Assembly (NCBI GenBank): GCA_964228455.1
Contig: CAXQZM010000070.1
Coordinates: 1-64,000 of the forward strand
Origin: CAXQZM01 sp964228455
Lineage (GTDB): Bacteria; Pseudomonadota; Alphaproteobacteria; UBA7985
Reading direction: 5' to 3'
DNA: 64,000 nucleotides
Shown in pieces: positions 44,795 through 53,965 of this stretch (positions within the stretch are counted from its first letter, which is position 1; each line of letters starts with the position of its first letter). The notes beneath the pieces are model-generated. The model was not told the origin of the DNA and searched no databases. It saw nothing but the letters and a program-made list of their open reading frames with translations. The position numbers and the translations under genes are program-made.

Positions 44795-45201
44795 TCCAGC
44801 TCCTTAACATTGCTACATGCGCATGACGATACCATCTATATAGAATGCGCTACCCTGGGCAGGGTCTATCACCCACAAGCAACACTCAGGCAATTTGATT
44901 ATGGAAACAGTTATGTTCAACAGGAAACACCGTGGCAATTATAACCTTTCATGGCCCATGCCGAGTAACTGCGGCGGCTTAATAAGGACGATGCTTGAAA
45001 TAACGGGTGAGCAAGAGCGTACCCACTTGAAGTGGGATACTTGTGATATGCTTCGTCAAAAAGCTGCTCCAAAACTCTTATCTAAGCGGCGCACTAGAAG
45101 ATCTTGAGCGACCCGCAATAGCTGAAGTTAGTTTAAATGCTAAGGTATACCATATAGTAAGAATTGCGCTACCAAAGCACTTAATGTTCCTCACCAACAC
45201 G
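44795..45201. other. 407-base gap without an intact gene; possible decayed reading frame
   Basis: Between coaBC (start) and lepA (end) no convincing complete gene is present. On the plus strand a GTG at 44934 with AGGA six bases upstream begins a peptide AIITFHGPCRVT, reminiscent of the opening of MBL-fold RNA metallohydrolases (ITFHGAxRxVTGS), and then hits tandem stops (TAA TAA). In the next frame the sequence continues without stops for about 70 codons. This could be a frameshifted remnant or chance. The coaBC promoter (minus) must also lie here. Confidence 0.3.
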
Positions 45202-47034
45202 CTAAGAATCCATTTTCAAAGCTGCGATAAAAGCACTTTGGGGTATATCTACGTTTCCTATAGACCGCATCCGCTTTTTACCTTCTTTTTGCTTCTCTAG
45301 AAGCTTCTTCTTTCGCGTCGCGTCTCCGCCATAACATTTGGCTGTTACATCTTTGCGCAGCGCGGAAACGGTTTCCCTTGCTATCACTTTGCCACCAATC
45401 GCAGCTTGGATTGCTATTTTGAATAATTGACGAGGGATCAATTCTTTCAATTTTTCACAAAGTTGGCGACCTCTACTTTCAGCCTTTGTTCGATGAACCA
45501 TCAGAGCAAGAGCGTCGATTGGATCCTGATTTACTAGAATATTTACCTTTACAAGATCACCTTCCTTGTTTCCGATTGGCTCATAGTTAAATGAGGCATA
45601 GCCCCTACTTACGGACTTAAGACGATCATAGAAATCGAAAACAACCTCGTTAAGCGGCAACTCATATTCCAGCATAGCTCGTGAACCTGCGTAAGTAAGC
45701 TGCTTTTGAATCCCGCGCCTATCCTCACATAGTTTTAGAATGGGACCCAAATAATCATCAGGGACCAAAATAGTGGCCTTAATCCAAGGCTCCTCGATGA
45801 AATCAACCTTCTGGACCTCTGGCATGTCCACTGGATTATGCATCAATTGCTGAGTACCATCGGTTAAATGAAGATTGTAAACTACTGATGGCGCCGTCGT
45901 AACAAGATCTAGGTTGAACTCTCTACTCAACCGCTCTTGAATAATTTCAAGATGGAGCAGCCCTAAAAAACCACAGCGGAAGCCAAAACCTAGTGCAGCA
46001 GAGCTTTCTGTTTCAAAATGAAACGACGCATCGTTAAGAGCCAATCTTTCAAGGCTATTCCTAAGCTCATCGAACTGAGCAGCATCAGAAGGATAAAGAC
46101 CACAGAAAACAACTGGCACTGACGGCTTGAACCCGGCGAGAGGCTCGTGTGCAGGTTTCCGTTCATCAGTAATTGTATCCCCAATTTGACAGTCTGAAAC
46201 ATTTTTTATGCCAGCCGTGATGTAACCTAGCTCTCCAGTCTTAAGAATTTTTCCCTCAACTCTTTCGGGGCGAAACACGCCTATGCGGTCAATATCGTAG
46301 GATGCCTTAGAGTCCATTAGACGGATCTTCTGACCTTTTCTTAATGTCCCCTCCATAACCCTCACGAGAATAATAACACCAAGATAGGCATCATACCAAG
46401 CATCCACTAGCAATGCTTGAGTTCTTGCTTCGGGGTCACCGCCAGGAGCCGGCACAAGGTCAATAATTTGCTGTAGTACTTCCGGGACACCTGCTCCTGT
46501 TTTACCAGAAACAGCTAGAGAATCAGATGTATCCAGTCCTATAACCTCTTCAATCTGTTCCTTAACTTGCTCTGGTTCCGCAGCCGGCAAATCAATTTTG
46601 TTGAGTACAGGTATTATTTCATGATTATTATCGAGAGCTAAATATACGTTGGCTAATGTTTGTGCCTCCACACCTTGCGAAGCGTCAACAAGTAGTATTG
46701 AGCCCTCACAAGCGGATAAAGAACGAGAGACTTCATACGCAAAATCAACATGTCCAGGCGTATCAATCAGGTTCAGCGCATACAAATCGCCATCATCTCC
46801 AGTATATTCAATGCGAACAGAGTTTGATTTAATTGTAATACCTCGCTCACGTTCTAGCTCCATCGAGTCAAGAACTTGGTCCTTCATTTCTCGCTCAGAC
46901 AAAGTTCCAGTAAGCTGTATCATCCGGTCAGCTAACGTAGATTTCCCGTGATCAATATGAGCTATAATCGCGAAGTTCCGAACACGCTCCTGAGGAACGT
47001 CAGTGATAGTAGAAGAGTTGGAGAGGTTAGACAT
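45202..47034 (-). CDS. lepA: Elongation factor 4 (LepA)
   Basis: A 610-residue translational GTPase that acts on stalled or initiating ribosomes. G1 is AHIDHGKSTLADR, G2 is ERGITIK, G3 DTPGHVDF, G4 NKID. The LepA-specific C-terminal domain ends with ARETVSALRKDVTAKCYGGD and KKLLEKQKEGKKRM. The frame opens at TTG 47070, but the ATG at 47034 fits the family length (about 600). It stands alone, divergent from rpoN. Confidence 0.96.
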   Translation of the reverse strand: MSNLSNSSTITDVPQERVRNFAIIAHIDHGKSTLADRMIQLTGTLSEREMKDQVLDSMELERERGITIKSNSVRIEYTGDDGDLYALNLIDTPGHVDFAYEVSRSLSACEGSILLVDASQGVEAQTLANVYLALDNNHEIIPVLNKIDLPAAEPEQVKEQIEEVIGLDTSDSLAVSGKTGAGVPEVLQQIIDLVPAPGGDPEARTQALLVDAWYDAYLGVIILVRVMEGTLRKGQKIRLMDSKASYDIDRIGVFRPERVEGKILKTGELGYITAGIKNVSDCQIGDTITDERKPAHEPLAGFKPSVPVVFCGLYPSDAAQFDELRNSLERLALNDASFHFETESSAALGFGFRCGFLGLLHLEIIQERLSREFNLDLVTTAPSVVYNLHLTDGTQQLMHNPVDMPEVQKVDFIEEPWIKATILVPDDYLGPILKLCEDRRGIQKQLTYAGSRAMLEYELPLNEVVFDFYDRLKSVSRGYASFNYEPIGNKEGDLVKVNILVNQDPIDALALMVHRTKAESRGRQLCEKLKELIPRQLFKIAIQAAIGGKVIARETVSALRKDVTAKCYGGDATRKKKLLEKQKEGKKRMRSIGNVDIPQSAFIAALKMDS

Positions 47035-47190
47035 TGCCGCGGCTTTAAGCGGCAGCGCTAATTTGAGCAAGAGAGTGGTTGTCGCGGCTAGCCATAATAT
47101 TTGAGATCTGACTTAAATTGCTTTCTGTAATACAAAGAATTTATGTGGGGTTTGACTTGTTTAAAGCAAAAAACATGCCATCTATAAAGT

Positions 47191-48483
47191 ATGGTGCTTA
47201 CTCCCTCCTTAGGTCTTAAGCAGCGTCAACGTCTTGGTTTGACACAAGAAATAAAGTCGTCTCTTCAATACCTGGCACTGGCGGGGCTTCGATTAGAACA
47301 AGCCCTTACAGATGTTTTAGATTCTAACCCATTTCTGTCAGTTCGAAGCACGCACCCAATTCATAGCGAAGCTGATTGGTTGACAAATTTAGCTTCACCT
47401 GGACCTGAGTCTATCGCAACGGCTCTTCGCCTGTTGGCTACCGACTTATTTTGGACGCCAGAAGACAAATTTCTAAGCGATATGCTCATTGATGAGGTCG
47501 GCGATAATGGCTTACTAGAGTTGCCCCTTGCTGACATTGCTGAAGATAATCGTATTGAGCTAGACCGGCTCAGACCGATTCAGGACAAGTTTCTGGCTGA
47601 AGGCGGTTTGCTTGCTGACAATTTAGGCCATAGCCTAAGCGCACAAGCCGTTGCAAAGGTTCAAGTTGGTGACTGGCCAAACGAAGTTTTGGCTGAGGTA
47701 CTAGAGGCATGTGACCTTTTAGACTTGATAGCATGCGGTGAGTTCACGCCAAATGCAAAAATTCTCGACCTAGTGCGAACCCTTAACCCCCGGCCGGCCG
47801 ATAATTTAGACTTAGAAGCTGCCGTAATTATACCGCCAGATCTCATTGTTGAAGAGTATGAAAATAACTGGCGCATAAGCCTAAATCCGCTGACGAATAG
47901 AGCCTACGAATTAGATGTTGATGCGCTAGGTGGTTTGAGTCCCAATGAGCAAAAGCAACCAAATATCGCTGAACCAATAAAAACTGCAAAAAGTACCGTA
48001 AGAGCACTGAAGGCACGTAAGCAAACTTTGGTTAATCTTGGTTATTTTCTGTGTAAAAAACAAGATGCTGCGCTTCGCCACGGAAGAGCGCAACTGTCAC
48101 CACTTACTCAAATGGACGCTGCAGAAGCGTTAGATTGTCATTCCTCCACTATATCGCGGGCTGTCGCAGGAAAAACGATTCAAACCCCACAAGGGGTTTG
48201 GCCTTTAAGAGATTTTTTTTCTGCACTAATTGATCCCAACTCACTCTTATCAGGAGCCCAGCTGCGAGCGTGGCTTACAGAGACCATCTTTGAAGAAAAT
48301 CGAACTGCTCCAATGTCGGATGCTGAGTTAGCAATTAAATTATCTGAACTTGGGCATGAGGTTGCTCGACGTACAATCACAAAATACCGTCTTCATATAG
48401 GCTTGCCGGGTGCAGCGGCTCGGCGACGCCTATACTCTAGACGGTCACCAAATTTTAAAACATATAAGAAAGGGAAACTATGA
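47191..48483 (+). CDS. rpoN: RNA polymerase sigma-54 factor RpoN
   Basis: A 430-residue sigma-54. Region I is a Gln/Leu-rich stretch (LKQRQRLGLTQEIKSSLQYL, diverged from the usual LxLTPQLQQAI). Region III has the HTH MDAAEALDCHSSTISRAVAGK with TPQGVWPLRDFF, and the RpoN box is ARRTITKYR near the C-terminus. It is shorter than E. coli RpoN (477), mostly in the region I-II linker. No enhancer-binding activator is in the window. It overlaps hpf by ATGA, but lptB, the usual upstream neighbour, is elsewhere. Confidence 0.92.
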   Translation: MVLTPSLGLKQRQRLGLTQEIKSSLQYLALAGLRLEQALTDVLDSNPFLSVRSTHPIHSEADWLTNLASPGPESIATALRLLATDLFWTPEDKFLSDMLIDEVGDNGLLELPLADIAEDNRIELDRLRPIQDKFLAEGGLLADNLGHSLSAQAVAKVQVGDWPNEVLAEVLEACDLLDLIACGEFTPNAKILDLVRTLNPRPADNLDLEAAVIIPPDLIVEEYENNWRISLNPLTNRAYELDVDALGGLSPNEQKQPNIAEPIKTAKSTVRALKARKQTLVNLGYFLCKKQDAALRHGRAQLSPLTQMDAAEALDCHSSTISRAVAGKTIQTPQGVWPLRDFFSALIDPNSLLSGAQLRAWLTETIFEENRTAPMSDAELAIKLSELGHEVARRTITKYRLHIGLPGAAARRRLYSRRSPNFKTYKKGKL

Positions 48484-49046
48484 AACTCACAATTGAAGGC
48501 CACCAAGTCCAAATGTCTCCCGTTCTCAATGAGAGAGTTGAAGCCTCTTTAGATGGTATTTTTGAAAAATATTTTGGGGACGCTGTCTCAGCACAAGTCT
48601 TGTTCAGGCGCTCAGGGCATGGCTTCTCAGCACACCTGGAGACACATGTTGGAAAGCACATACATCTTGCCTCAGAGGGAAAAGCTGGTGATGCTTATAG
48701 CGCATTTGATTTAGCGGCTACTCGATTAGCGAAGCGACTCAGGCGGCACAAACGTAAATTACGAGATCATCATGCTGATTTGGATGGTAGAAAAGTCCTC
48801 GAGGCTCGCGGTTTCGTTCTGGAGGCTGCGCCAGAAGAAGAACCAGAGGAAACCACGCCAGATGCGCCAACAGTTATTGCAGAAACCCCAACCCTAATTC
48901 CCACACTAAGTGTAGCGGAAGCTGTGATGCATCTTGATTTAAGTGATCAGCCAGCGCTCATGTTTCATAATGTTAACCATGGTGGTTTGAATATGGTTTA
49001 TGAAAGAACAGATGGCCACATATCCTGGGTAGATCCTCAAGAATAA
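48480..49046 (+). CDS. hpf: Ribosome hibernation-promoting factor, long form
   Basis: A 188-residue protein with an N-terminal S30AE domain (1-100; VEASLDGIFEKYFG, AFDLAATRLAKRLRRHKRKL) and a C-terminal dimerisation domain (about 138-188; SVAEAVMHLDLSDQPALMFHN, NMVYERTDGHISWVDP). The long form dimerises 70S ribosomes to 100S in stationary phase. The acidic linker (EEEPEE) joins the two. Translationally coupled to rpoN, a conserved pairing. Confidence 0.95.
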   Translation: MKLTIEGHQVQMSPVLNERVEASLDGIFEKYFGDAVSAQVLFRRSGHGFSAHLETHVGKHIHLASEGKAGDAYSAFDLAATRLAKRLRRHKRKLRDHHADLDGRKVLEARGFVLEAAPEEEPEETTPDAPTVIAETPTLIPTLSVAEAVMHLDLSDQPALMFHNVNHGGLNMVYERTDGHISWVDPQE

Positions 49047-49129
49047 GTCAGTGCAGCAGTAGACTTGCCATAAAGTAGCCTCAGAGTTAGGGCTTAAACA
49101 GAATGAACATAGAGGGGAGCAGCACGCTC

Positions 49130-49903
49130 ATGCAGTTTAGTTTTCGAGCTTCAATGGCCTTAACTTTGATTTGCTGTGGAAATCTTGCAGTTGCACAGTC
49201 ACAAGCACTCACGCCAGGTGCGGCGGCCATCGGCGGTACAACAACCAGTACTCAGTTAATTGGACCAGGAGGATCCTTGGTTCCGATTAGAGCCGCTCCC
49301 AATGCAGAGGACACTTCTCAGACCTCTACTCAAATAACCACAGGTGAAAGTAGCCTTCGCAGCTCCGATCAAAGTGAACCAGTAGTGCTCCCAGCTGATC
49401 GGACTCAAGAAGCTACTGCTACTGAAACATCTGAACAAACGAGTGCACCAGAGAAAATTGAAGAGCCAAAAACTGTAGAAACAAGCATCCCTCAACCTCC
49501 TGAGAACGCCGAGACATCGCAAATTACGGCAGGCGCCACGCCAACGACCGCACCAGCAGCTGAAGATGATGAGGCAGGCGCGCTAAACCCTATTAATACT
49601 TTCGAACCAGCCCGCCTTGATTTTGGTAACGAGGGTATTGCATTAACAGCTCAACACGAAATTGCTCTTGACCCAATTGCAGCTCTTATGAGAGCAAATC
49701 CACTTATGCCGCTCCAAATCATTGCGGTGCTGCCACTCTCCGAAGCAACAAGCGACGAGGCAAAACAGAAAGCACGGAGAAGAATACTTGCTGTTCGAAG
49801 CAATCTAATTTCACGTGGGCTTAGCGCAGATAATCTGACATTTGTAATATCCGCCAATACAGAGTCGGAGCCTTTTGCTAACTTTATCCTTATTGAACGC
49901 TAA
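49130..49903 (+). CDS. Periplasmic protein with divergent OmpA-like C-terminus
   Basis: A 257-residue exported protein. Signal peptide at residues 1-22 (cleavage near AVAQS). Residues 30-155 are low-complexity, rich in Thr, Ser, Pro, Glu and Ala, probably a disordered spacer. Residues 160-257 (ARLDFGNEGIALTAQHEIALDPIAALMRAN.. and KARRRILAVRSNLISRGLSADNLTF) follow the OmpA-like fold but lack the Asp and Arg that bind peptidoglycan. The ATG at 49130 has GAGGGGAG upstream; 49103 is the other option. Its stop overlaps the channel gene, so it is the first of a three-gene unit. Confidence 0.6.
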   Translation: MQFSFRASMALTLICCGNLAVAQSQALTPGAAAIGGTTTSTQLIGPGGSLVPIRAAPNAEDTSQTSTQITTGESSLRSSDQSEPVVLPADRTQEATATETSEQTSAPEKIEEPKTVETSIPQPPENAETSQITAGATPTTAPAAEDDEAGALNPINTFEPARLDFGNEGIALTAQHEIALDPIAALMRANPLMPLQIIAVLPLSEATSDEAKQKARRRILAVRSNLISRGLSADNLTFVISANTESEPFANFILIER

Positions 49904-51015
49904 TGATCATACTTGCCCGCCCACTCATTTTAATATTCATCGCACTAGCTGCGCTTTTAACGATTTTAAGTCTTCAGTTCGGTCCAATTAGCGCATTTTT
50001 CGCAGAAAATTTGGTGATAAATAGCCTGATTTTAGGCGTTTTCATAATTGGGCTATTTTTATCATTCTGGCGGCTTTCAGCTCTTGCATTCGAAATTACT
50101 TGGATCGATCGGATTAGAAATGCCACACAAGCCAGCGATGCAGATGAATTAGCTGGCCCTAGGGTAGTTGCGCGCCTGCATATGCTTGCGGCATTTGCAA
50201 ATGTCTGGCGCCGATTTTTTGATTCCAGTCAAGCTCTAACCCCCGATCTCGCAACAACTTTAGTTGACTCGGCCCAAAATCGACTTGATGAGCGAAGAGA
50301 GCTCTCTCGCTACCTTGCTAATGCCTTGCTAATTCTAGGTTTGCTAGGAACTTTCTGGGGTCTTCTTGGTGCATTAATTGGAATGCGTGAGGCACTTGGA
50401 AATCTCGATGCTCAACAAGATTTCTTTACGGGTCTATCTAGCTCGCTGTCAGCGCCTTTAGAAAGCATGGGCACTGCGTTTTCATCTACCTTATTTGGTC
50501 TGGCTGCTTCGCTTTTGTTTGGGTTCATTGAACTTCAGACCACTCGCGCGCATTCTGCATTTTTGGAAAATTTTGAAGCCTGGCTTGCTACTTTTATGCA
50601 GACAACAGAACTTGCTTCAGATGACAACAAACATCCGATGTCAGCAAAACCGCGTCCATCGATAGAGCCAAATGCAAATATAGAGACGCTTGGTCACCTA
50701 ATGCGGCGGGGTCAGCAAGATACTATGGTCTTGAACAATAACCTCGTGAGTCTTTTAGATCAGATAACTCGCGTTGCTGATAAAGTAGAAGCAAACCACC
50801 TAGTTCACGAAAAGATACTCTCATCTCAGATGACTAATGAGCAGCTTATTGATAAAATTGAGGTTTTAGTGGATACTTTGACAATAGAAAAACAAACAGA
50901 TTCTTTATCGGGCATTGATAATAGGATTGTAGCAACTGCAGAAAGCATAGAGCCAAACGATTACAAAGATCCCGCAGATGATGCTGCCGCGGACTCGAGT
51001 AAAGACGAAAGTTAG
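49903..51015 (+). CDS. MotA/TolQ/ExbB-family proton channel protein
   Basis: A 370-residue inner-membrane protein with four hydrophobic helices: about residues 6-25, 35-58, 138-162 and 188-212. ILGLLGTFWGLLGALIGM matches the TolQ/ExbB/MotA signature helix. LGTAFSSTLFGLAASLLFG-like sequence (MGTAFSSTLFGLAASLL) is the next channel helix. The cytoplasmic tail (about 230-370) is hydrophilic and partly coiled coil. Its partner is the MotB-like gene 6 bases downstream, so together they should form a proton-driven rotary complex. There are no flagellar, Tol or TonB genes nearby, so the function is unknown. Confidence 0.8.
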   Translation: MIILARPLILIFIALAALLTILSLQFGPISAFFAENLVINSLILGVFIIGLFLSFWRLSALAFEITWIDRIRNATQASDADELAGPRVVARLHMLAAFANVWRRFFDSSQALTPDLATTLVDSAQNRLDERRELSRYLANALLILGLLGTFWGLLGALIGMREALGNLDAQQDFFTGLSSSLSAPLESMGTAFSSTLFGLAASLLFGFIELQTTRAHSAFLENFEAWLATFMQTTELASDDNKHPMSAKPRPSIEPNANIETLGHLMRRGQQDTMVLNNNLVSLLDQITRVADKVEANHLVHEKILSSQMTNEQLIDKIEVLVDTLTIEKQTDSLSGIDNRIVATAESIEPNDYKDPADDAAADSSKDES

Positions 51016-51021
51016 GCTACC

Positions 51022-52212
51022 GTGGCGCGGAGACGCAGCATCAATGGGGAGCTTAATGTTTGGCCTGCTTTTGTGGATGTCCTCGCGACACTACTTCTCG
51101 TCATTATTCTATTGGTGCTAGCAGTTACGCTTACTCAATTTTATACAGCAAATCGGGCTTCCGGATTAGAGCGTATAGGAGATCAACTCAGCGATCAGCT
51201 AGAGCAGCGAGTAAGACAATTAACCGCATTACAACAGGAACGTGAGAGCCTAATTCGAGAAGGGGATGACCTTAGAAGTAATGTGGGTGAGTTAACTTAT
51301 CAGGTGAACACACAGTCAAATGAAATAGACGAACTCCAGATTCTACGCGATCAATTATTTGCCCAAATTGCTCTTCAAGCTGATGAACTTAACGTTCTGA
51401 AGAGTGAGCAAATAGAGTTGACCAATAATAGCGAAGCAGCTGAGAAAGCGGTGGAAGATCTTCTGCTTAAACTTGCTGAAATAGAAGGCGGGGATGTTGA
51501 TCTTGAAGGCGGCTTGCTAACTGTATTAGGACAAATGGACGATAAACTAGAACGACTGCTTAACGTTCTTTCGAATGCAGAGAGGGAACGCAAAAATGCG
51601 GAAAATCAGCGCGCAGCCGCAGAAAATGAACTTGCAGAACTTGATGCCAATAACTTTATCCTTCTTGCCGAAAATGAGGGCTTAAGAGCTAATTTAGAAA
51701 CGCTAAGCTTAAGCGAGAGGCTTAACGACTCATTGCTTATAGAAGCGGAGGAACTTGGTCGCCAGCGCTCCGCTTTCTTCGCTAATTTGATTGAAGTATT
51801 AGGGGAGCGTGATGATGTCTCAGTTGTTGGTGATCGATTTGTCTTCCAATCCGAGGTTTTGTTTGATTCTGGCTCTGCCAGGCTAGGAATTAGTGGTGAA
51901 GCACAACTTACACGCCTTGCTGAAACGATAATGTCTTTAGCCTCAGACTTCCCATCTGACTGGATTTTAAGAGTTGATGGCCATACCGATGCAAGACCCA
52001 TTTCGCCTAGTTCTAGAAGCCGTTATCAGAATAACTGGCAGCTTAGTTCAGAGCGGGCTCGTTCTGTTGTAGAGTCACTAATTGCACAAGGGGTGCCACC
52101 AAACCGGCTTGTTGCAGCTGGCTTTGGAGAGCACCAACCCCTAATCGATGAAGACACCCCAGAAGCTTTAGCTAAAAATCGTCGTATTGAGCTCAAACTA
52201 ACAACGCGATGA
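51022..52212 (+). CDS. MotB-like protein: one TM helix, long coiled coil, OmpA domain
   Basis: A 396-residue protein. Residues 13-40 (WPAFVDVLATLLLVIILLVLAV) form one TM helix with Asp19 at the position of the MotB/ExbD proton-carrying Asp. Residues 45-235 are long heptad-rich coiled coil. Residues 262-396 are a complete OmpA/MotB peptidoglycan-binding domain (FDSGSARLG, VDGHTDARP, NWQLSSERARSV, GFGEHQP, NRRIELKL). The start is GTG. It is the stator-like partner of the preceding channel protein. The very long periplasmic coiled coil distinguishes it from flagellar MotB. Confidence 0.82.
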   Translation: MARRRSINGELNVWPAFVDVLATLLLVIILLVLAVTLTQFYTANRASGLERIGDQLSDQLEQRVRQLTALQQERESLIREGDDLRSNVGELTYQVNTQSNEIDELQILRDQLFAQIALQADELNVLKSEQIELTNNSEAAEKAVEDLLLKLAEIEGGDVDLEGGLLTVLGQMDDKLERLLNVLSNAERERKNAENQRAAAENELAELDANNFILLAENEGLRANLETLSLSERLNDSLLIEAEELGRQRSAFFANLIEVLGERDDVSVVGDRFVFQSEVLFDSGSARLGISGEAQLTRLAETIMSLASDFPSDWILRVDGHTDARPISPSSRSRYQNNWQLSSERARSVVESLIAQGVPPNRLVAAGFGEHQPLIDEDTPEALAKNRRIELKLTTR

Positions 52213-52246
52213 AGTCTTACACATCCTACAATTTTTTCGGAGCGAG

Positions 52247-52837
52247 CTAAGCTTCCTTTCGCCCGCGCAAAGCGCTGGCCAAAGTGCCTTCATCCAAATA
52301 CTCAACTGCTCCGCCTACTGGCAAACCCTGCGCCAACTTAGTAATTTTCAAGCCGCTTGCCTTCAGTAAATCCTGAATAAAATGCGCGGTCGACTGTCCT
52401 TCTACAGTCGCTGATAATGCTAGAATCACTTCTTTGAGGTCTCCGCGGCTAACGCGTTGTTTTAGGGATTCAGTACTCAGCAAGTCCGGTGTCACCCCAT
52501 CTAACGCAGAAAGCCGACCCCCTAGAACATGGTAAAGTCCCTTATAGGTTTGCGCTCTCTCCAAAGCCCAAACGTCCGCAACCTGCTCAACAACACACAC
52601 AATGCCTACGTCGCGCCCGATATCTCGGCACACACGGCAAACTGATGCAGAATCTAGGTTACCGCACTCAATACAGGGTTGAACATCGTTCGCAACTCGA
52701 GCCAGTGTGCTGGCCAAAGGCATCATTAAGTCGGTTTTCCGCTGGAGCAAGTTAAGCGCCATCCTCCTTGCCGACCGAGGGCCAACCCCTGGCAACCTAG
52801 ATAATAGGTTTATAAGTTCATCTATCTGAGAGATCAA
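52247..52837 (-). CDS. recR: Recombination mediator RecR
   Basis: A 196-residue protein of RecFOR gap repair. HhH at LPGVGPRSARRMALNLL (about 13-29), the four-Cys zinc finger CIECGNLDSASVCRVC, the Toprim motif VCVVEQVADVWALERA and the C-terminal TKLAQGLPVGGAVEYLDEGTL are all intact. It follows ybaB by 3 bases. dnaX, the usual first member of dnaX-ybaB-recR, is elsewhere. Confidence 0.96.
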   Translation of the reverse strand: MISQIDELINLLSRLPGVGPRSARRMALNLLQRKTDLMMPLASTLARVANDVQPCIECGNLDSASVCRVCRDIGRDVGIVCVVEQVADVWALERAQTYKGLYHVLGGRLSALDGVTPDLLSTESLKQRVSRGDLKEVILALSATVEGQSTAHFIQDLLKASGLKITKLAQGLPVGGAVEYLDEGTLASALRGRKEA

Positions 52838-52840
52838 AAT

Positions 52841-53173
52841 CTAGAATCCTAGCCCACCGGGTAGTTTGAGACCGCCTGTGATTGACTGCATTGAGTCGGC
52901 AGCTACTTGTTCAGCTTTTTTCTGCGCATCATTCACAGCCGCTACGATTAGATCTTGAAGCATATCAGGATCCTCTGGATCAATAAGAGATGAATCAATT
53001 TTAAGAGCCTTAAGTGCGCCTTTGCCGGTGGAAGTTGCCTCCACTAAACCGCCACCTGAGTTTCCTGTTACCTCGAGCTCATCTAATTTCTCTTGAGCTT
53101 CCTGCATTTTAGCCTGCATTTGCTGCGCTTGCTTCATCATTGCCTGCATATTTTTCATTGAAGGGTTCTCCAT
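52841..53173 (-). CDS. ybaB: YbaB/EbfC nucleoid-associated protein
   Basis: A 110-residue DNA-binding protein. A Met/Gln-rich N-terminal coiled coil (MKNMQAMMKQAQQMQAKMQEAQ) precedes the conserved GGGLVEATSTGKGALKALKID core and ends in a Gly-rich tail. Co-transcribed with recR. The exact start among ATG 53173 and 53158 is uncertain. Confidence 0.92.
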   Translation of the reverse strand: MENPSMKNMQAMMKQAQQMQAKMQEAQEKLDELEVTGNSGGGLVEATSTGKGALKALKIDSSLIDPEDPDMLQDLIVAAVNDAQKKAEQVAADSMQSITGGLKLPGGLGF

Positions 53174-53218
53174 TTAATCTTTGTAGTCGACGTAAGGGAT
53201 TTGTAGCTCGAAGAAAAG

Positions 53219-53293
53219 TGGCTGGCGCGGCAGGATTCGAACCTGCAATCTACGGTACCAAAAACCGGTGCCTTACCATTGGGCCACGCGCCA
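53219..53293 (-). tRNA. tRNA-Gln (anticodon TTG)
   Basis: On the minus strand the acceptor TGGCGCG pairs with CGCGCCA, followed by G and encoded CCA (75 bases). The anticodon loop TTTTGGT gives TTG, reading CAA/CAG. The T-arm is CAGGTTCGAATCCTG. The first pair of the anticodon stem appears mismatched (C-T). It lies 46 bases upstream of ybaB. Confidence 0.95.
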
Positions 53294-53377
53294 TTAGCCG
53301 AGGGCTGGGCTTTACCGAGGTGCTTCAGCGCTTTCAAGTGGCATTTATACCTGAATCTATCTTATGACTAACTATCG

Positions 53378-53965
53378 ATGTTTACTTGGATTAATACCTC
53401 TCAAAATTGGCGTGTCCCACATATTTCATTAGCCGCAAACGATGAAATCTATCTCCGCCCGTTTGTTTATGAAGATACCTTAGCATATCAGCAGGAGATA
53501 AACCTGACATTAAGCGCGCCCGAGACGCCCAAATATATGTTAACCTTTCCGCAACCATTCTATCGTCGCCATGCTCGGGCACGTATAAGCCAAACACATC
53601 AATGGCTTCGAGAAGACAGGGGATGGTCATTAGCCCTAATTTACAAGGGTAATCTTGCGGGACAGATGCAGATTATTTGTGGTCTTCCAAGTCGCCGCCG
53701 CGCAGAAGTTTCCTATTGGCTAAGTCCAACTTATCGCCGTATTGGCTTAGCACGCAAGGGAGTTAGCGCCTTAATTAAAGCGGCACAAAAACAATGGCCA
53801 GTCGATCAAATCGAAGCCACTGTGGTTCCTGGCAATTCAGAATCCATCGCGCTTCTGAAAGACCTAGGGTTCACGCAACAAGAAATAGCTCCAGTTTCAT
53901 ATCGAGTGCAAGGTCAGTGGCGAAGAAAATGGGCTGATCTGGAAATATTTAGACTAGAAGGATGA
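53378..53965 (+). CDS. GNAT-family N-acetyltransferase (RimJ-like)
   Basis: A 195-residue acetyltransferase. The core VSYWLSPTYRRIGLARKGVSALIKAA (about 110-135) is the acetyl-CoA binding A motif (R-x-x-G-x-A variant), followed by ATVVPGNSESIALLKDLGF (motif B, neighbour binding). It fits the RimJ/RimL subgroup acetylating N-terminal amines, but the substrate is unknown. Its stop overlaps msrB by 4 bases. Confidence 0.8.
   Translation: MFTWINTSQNWRVPHISLAANDEIYLRPFVYEDTLAYQQEINLTLSAPETPKYMLTFPQPFYRRHARARISQTHQWLREDRGWSLALIYKGNLAGQMQIICGLPSRRRAEVSYWLSPTYRRIGLARKGVSALIKAAQKQWPVDQIEATVVPGNSESIALLKDLGFTQQEIAPVSYRVQGQWRRKWADLEIFRLEG

Noticed and set aside
49130..52212. Complete Zorya defence system
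   Set aside because: The ZorA/ZorB-like pair is present, but the neighbours are hpf upstream and recR downstream; no ZorC, ZorD or ZorE type gene exists in the window.
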